Source: Hippasteria phrygiana (Eukaryota; Echinodermata; Asteroidea; Valvatida; Goniasteridae). Taken from it: a stretch of DNA of 64,000 bases. Made by a program: the position numbers and the translations under genes. Below, piece by piece: positions 62,801-64,000 of this stretch (its first letter is position 1; each line of letters begins with the position of its first letter). The notes under the pieces are model-generated. The model saw nothing but the letters and a program-made list of their open reading frames with translations, had not been told where the DNA came from and did no database searches. The stretch is from assembly GCA_037893225.1 (NCBI GenBank), contig JAZGUH010000117.1, positions 434,001-498,000 on the forward strand. The letters are read 5' to 3'.

Positions 62801-63083
62801 TATCAACAAAAACACTCACCAGCCTTTGTTCGCCACAATCCTATCAGAATACTGTCTCCACCAAGTAATGCCTTTGCCTGGGTGGTCAGAAATGTGTTTT
62901 CTGCCTTGCTGTGCACACTGACCGGATACCAGCGGCGGCTCAGGCAGTAATACGATGGATCTATGATCTTGTCTGAAATTACTTTCTCCTTGGAGACGAA
63001 AAAGTAACAGTGACTTCCCCAAGCAATAAAGCCACTGGGGCAAAAACCTGTCACATAGGGTTGTTGGGTGGTTGGTGGTGAAG
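56636..63083 (-). CDS. Convergent mannose-receptor-like gene, 3' end (5' partial), two candidate termini
   Basis: Read on the minus strand, exons at 62820-63083, 61311-61508 and 58615-58647 join in frame. They can then splice to either 57899-58077 (223 residues in the window) or 56636-56853 (236 residues). All junctions are phase 1 with GT-AG ends. The product is one CTLD, a short linker, a transmembrane helix and a tail, i.e. the C-terminal end of a longer receptor whose earlier exons lie beyond 64000. The CTLD's first exon is 264 bases, as in CTLDs H and L of the + gene, and one tail shares TTGFDNVLYTP with it, so the genes are paralogues arranged tail to tail. An alternative reading is that 56636-56853 belongs to a separate decayed copy. 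Confidence 0.82.
57899..58077 (-). CDS. Terminal exon A: transmembrane helix with dileucine-type tail (convergent gene)
   Basis: The minus-strand acceptor TTCATTTCTGTCCAG is followed in phase 1 by DGKLSPGALAGVLVGVILG, a hydrophobic helix continuing through VIILALIV, then basic SKYKKSRG and a short tail with DTSPII and KKEEEY before TGA at 57899-57901. DTSPII resembles the acidic dileucine sorting signal ([DE]xxxL[LI]) with I for L, which is inference. It lacks FDNVLY. It lies 1.0 kb upstream (in gene direction) of the second terminal exon. Confidence 0.8.
58615..58647 (-). CDS. Exon: 33-base linker (convergent gene)
   Basis: The acceptor is TTTTTTTCAG, the donor GTAGGC, phase 1 both sides. 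It encodes SPEPTEIPTS. It matches in length and phase the linker exons of the + gene and precedes two alternative membrane exons. Confidence 0.75.
58648..61310. other. Large intron of the convergent gene
   Basis: Between linker exon and CTLD exon. It contains the tRNA-like element 60337-60708, a repeat at about 60995-61145 shared with 56390-56500, and a fragment of the tRNA-foldback arm at 61174-61245. Nothing is recognised from 58650 to 60330. Confidence 0.55.
60337..60708. mobile_element. Inverted-repeat element with tRNA-like interior, copy 1
   Basis: AAACAACATCCGAATGG at the left, CCATTTGGATGTCGTTTA at the right. On the minus strand around 60520-60590 is GATGGCTCAGTGGATACGGT and GTGGGTTCGAAACC, i.e. 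RNA polymerase III A and B box-like sequence. Confidence 0.6.
61311..61508 (-). CDS. Exon: last CTLD, second half (convergent gene)
   Basis: Phase 1 both sides. It encodes YLRWDSSYNSE, DFVNWHTDGTVHDEEDHCVG and GTWRFINCSDTLGFVCKRS. CTLD cysteines are present but there is no EPN. The donor is GTAAGC. Confidence 0.88.
61805..62015. repeat. Inverted repeat in intron of the convergent gene
   Basis: CCAGAGTTGTATTCGAGTCC near 61806 is mirrored by GGACTGGAATACAACTCTGG near 61996, giving a foldback of about 200 bases with GGACTTGTGAAAGGACTTGT repeats inside. Confidence 0.5.
62283..62461. repeat. Inverted copy of the 54.4-54.6 kb repeat
   Basis: GCATTCAATAGGGGATC, AACCGTGTACAAAACCAATG and CAATAGGAGGACAATAGGAG match the complement of 54430-54600. 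It lies in an intron of the convergent gene. Confidence 0.55.
62820..63083 (-). CDS. Exon: last CTLD, first half (convergent gene)
   Basis: Phase 1 both sides, 264 bases. The acceptor TTGACAG and donor GTGAGT are read on the minus strand. It encodes a SPPTTQQP spacer, GFCPSGFIAWGSHCYFF, YPVSVHSKAENTFL and SILIGLWRTKAG. Confidence 0.88.
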
Positions 63084-63290
63084 CTGTCAATAAAGCAAAA
63101 GACTCGATGGGTCGTACTTGTATTCATATTCAAATTGTGGATCTTGGAGGACATTAGGGTCCACGGCTGAGCAAATAGTTGAAAACCGTGTACAAAACAG
63201 ATGAGGATGTATCCTAACAATTAAGTTACAATAGGAGGGCAATTCACGATGGAATATATGTAAGTTTGGGTGGGTGGTTACGCGCTTTAA

Positions 63291-63893
63291 CCCTTAATTT
63301 GAAGCCGGACAATAGATGCAAAACAAAATTGCCACCAGGCCGGATGATTGTCTATACATGCCATTTTCTGCATTTTTAATCCATTTTTTTATTATTGTGT
63401 ATGTTACACTTGGCTGCACAAACCTTGTGTCCGTTTCGCTTGGCTGCAAAGGCCGCCCCAAACGACATCCGAATGGGGTTATAACGCTATGAGATTTCAG
63501 GCTTTACTTCTCTTTTTTTTAAAAATCCTCCGGAGCCACGAATAAAAAAAAAAGAATGAATTCGAACGTAATGAAATTTTGGACTTTATTTCCCTTTAAA
63601 AAAAATTATACAAAGCTGGAAATTAGAAAAAGAAAAGAAGAATTGGTAACGTTGAGGTCTCAAACCCACAATCTCCTACCTCGCAGTCTATCCACTGAGC
63701 CATCGGAATGCTCGGCAGACAACGAGAATTCATTGCATTATATACCTAGCCCTATAACATAATATTATGCATACGTATATTAAAAGTATTATAGAGGGTG
63801 CTCAACAATGCATCCATTCGGATGTTGCTTGGGAACAAATAATTCGCGCCCCAGCACCCCGGCGCCTCACTATAAATAACCGTACTCAAGGGG
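63291..63893. mobile_element. piggyBac-like miniature element, copy 7, split by another element
   Basis: The left part starts after TTAA at 63287-63290 and the right part ends CAAGGGG before TTAA at 63894-63897. A roughly 385-bp segment (63466-63849) separates the halves at the CCGCCCC/GCGCCCC point. Confidence 0.68.
63466..63849. mobile_element. Inverted-repeat element with tRNA-like interior, copy 2 (nested)
   Basis: The ends are AACGACATCCGAATGG and the inverted CCATTCGGATGTTGCTTGG. The interior has a minus-strand tRNA-like stretch (GGTTTGAGACC-type B box near 63655-63670 and GGCTCAGTGGATAG-type A box near 63690-63705). It is homologous to 60337-60708. Confidence 0.6.
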
Positions 63894-64000
63894 TTAAAGA
63901 ACAAACAAATTAAAATAGGAATATTGCTATGGTTCTAAAACAATGATGAAAACATAAGACCAGAAGATTTTAATGCATATGTTGTCCGCCATTAAATACA

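Overview
The window reads as nuclear DNA of an invertebrate animal. Genes are split by many GT-AG introns, intergenic and intronic DNA is AT-rich, and it is dense with short mobile elements, tRNA-derived repeats and simple-sequence arrays. Multi-domain C-type lectin receptors, a THAP exon and Crypton-like fragments would fit a marine deuterostome such as an echinoderm or hemichordate. That placement is inference; no species can be named from the sequence.

From about 0.6 to 50.3 kb on the + strand lies one long gene (5' end outside the window). I could chain 36 exons with compatible phases and good splice signals. They give an uninterrupted frame of 1,884 residues plus stop. The product is a mannose-receptor-like type I membrane protein. 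In order it has a partial C-type lectin domain (CTLD A), a PAN/apple domain, CTLDs B, C and D, a short linker exon, CTLDs E-H, a second linker, CTLDs I-L, a third linker, and one exon with the transmembrane helix and a cytoplasmic tail containing FDNVLY. Exon lengths and phases show that E-H and I-L are copies of one four-CTLD block.

From about 56.6 to 63.1 kb on the - strand is the 3' end of a second, convergent gene of the same family. It has one CTLD in two exons, a 33-base linker exon, and two candidate terminal exons, each with its own transmembrane helix, tail and stop. One tail repeats the TTGFDNVLYTP motif of the + gene. The other is unrelated and carries a dileucine-like signal. The loci therefore look like an inverted duplication arranged tail to tail, and the - gene may switch tails by alternative splicing.

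The rest is mostly mobile and repetitive DNA. There are at least seven copies of a roughly 215-bp TTAA-flanked (piggyBac-like) miniature element, one with an empty-site copy in the window. Other elements include Harbinger-like and hAT-like non-autonomous elements, a three-deep nest at 26.8-27.9 kb, a 29-bp minisatellite carried between inverted repeats, a foldback element with a tRNA-like sequence in each arm, and repeats containing histone-3'-end-like hairpins. The 50.3-56.6 kb interval between the genes holds 3' UTR sequence, candidate poly(A) signals and degenerate repeats. No rRNA gene, CRISPR array or prokaryotic feature was seen.
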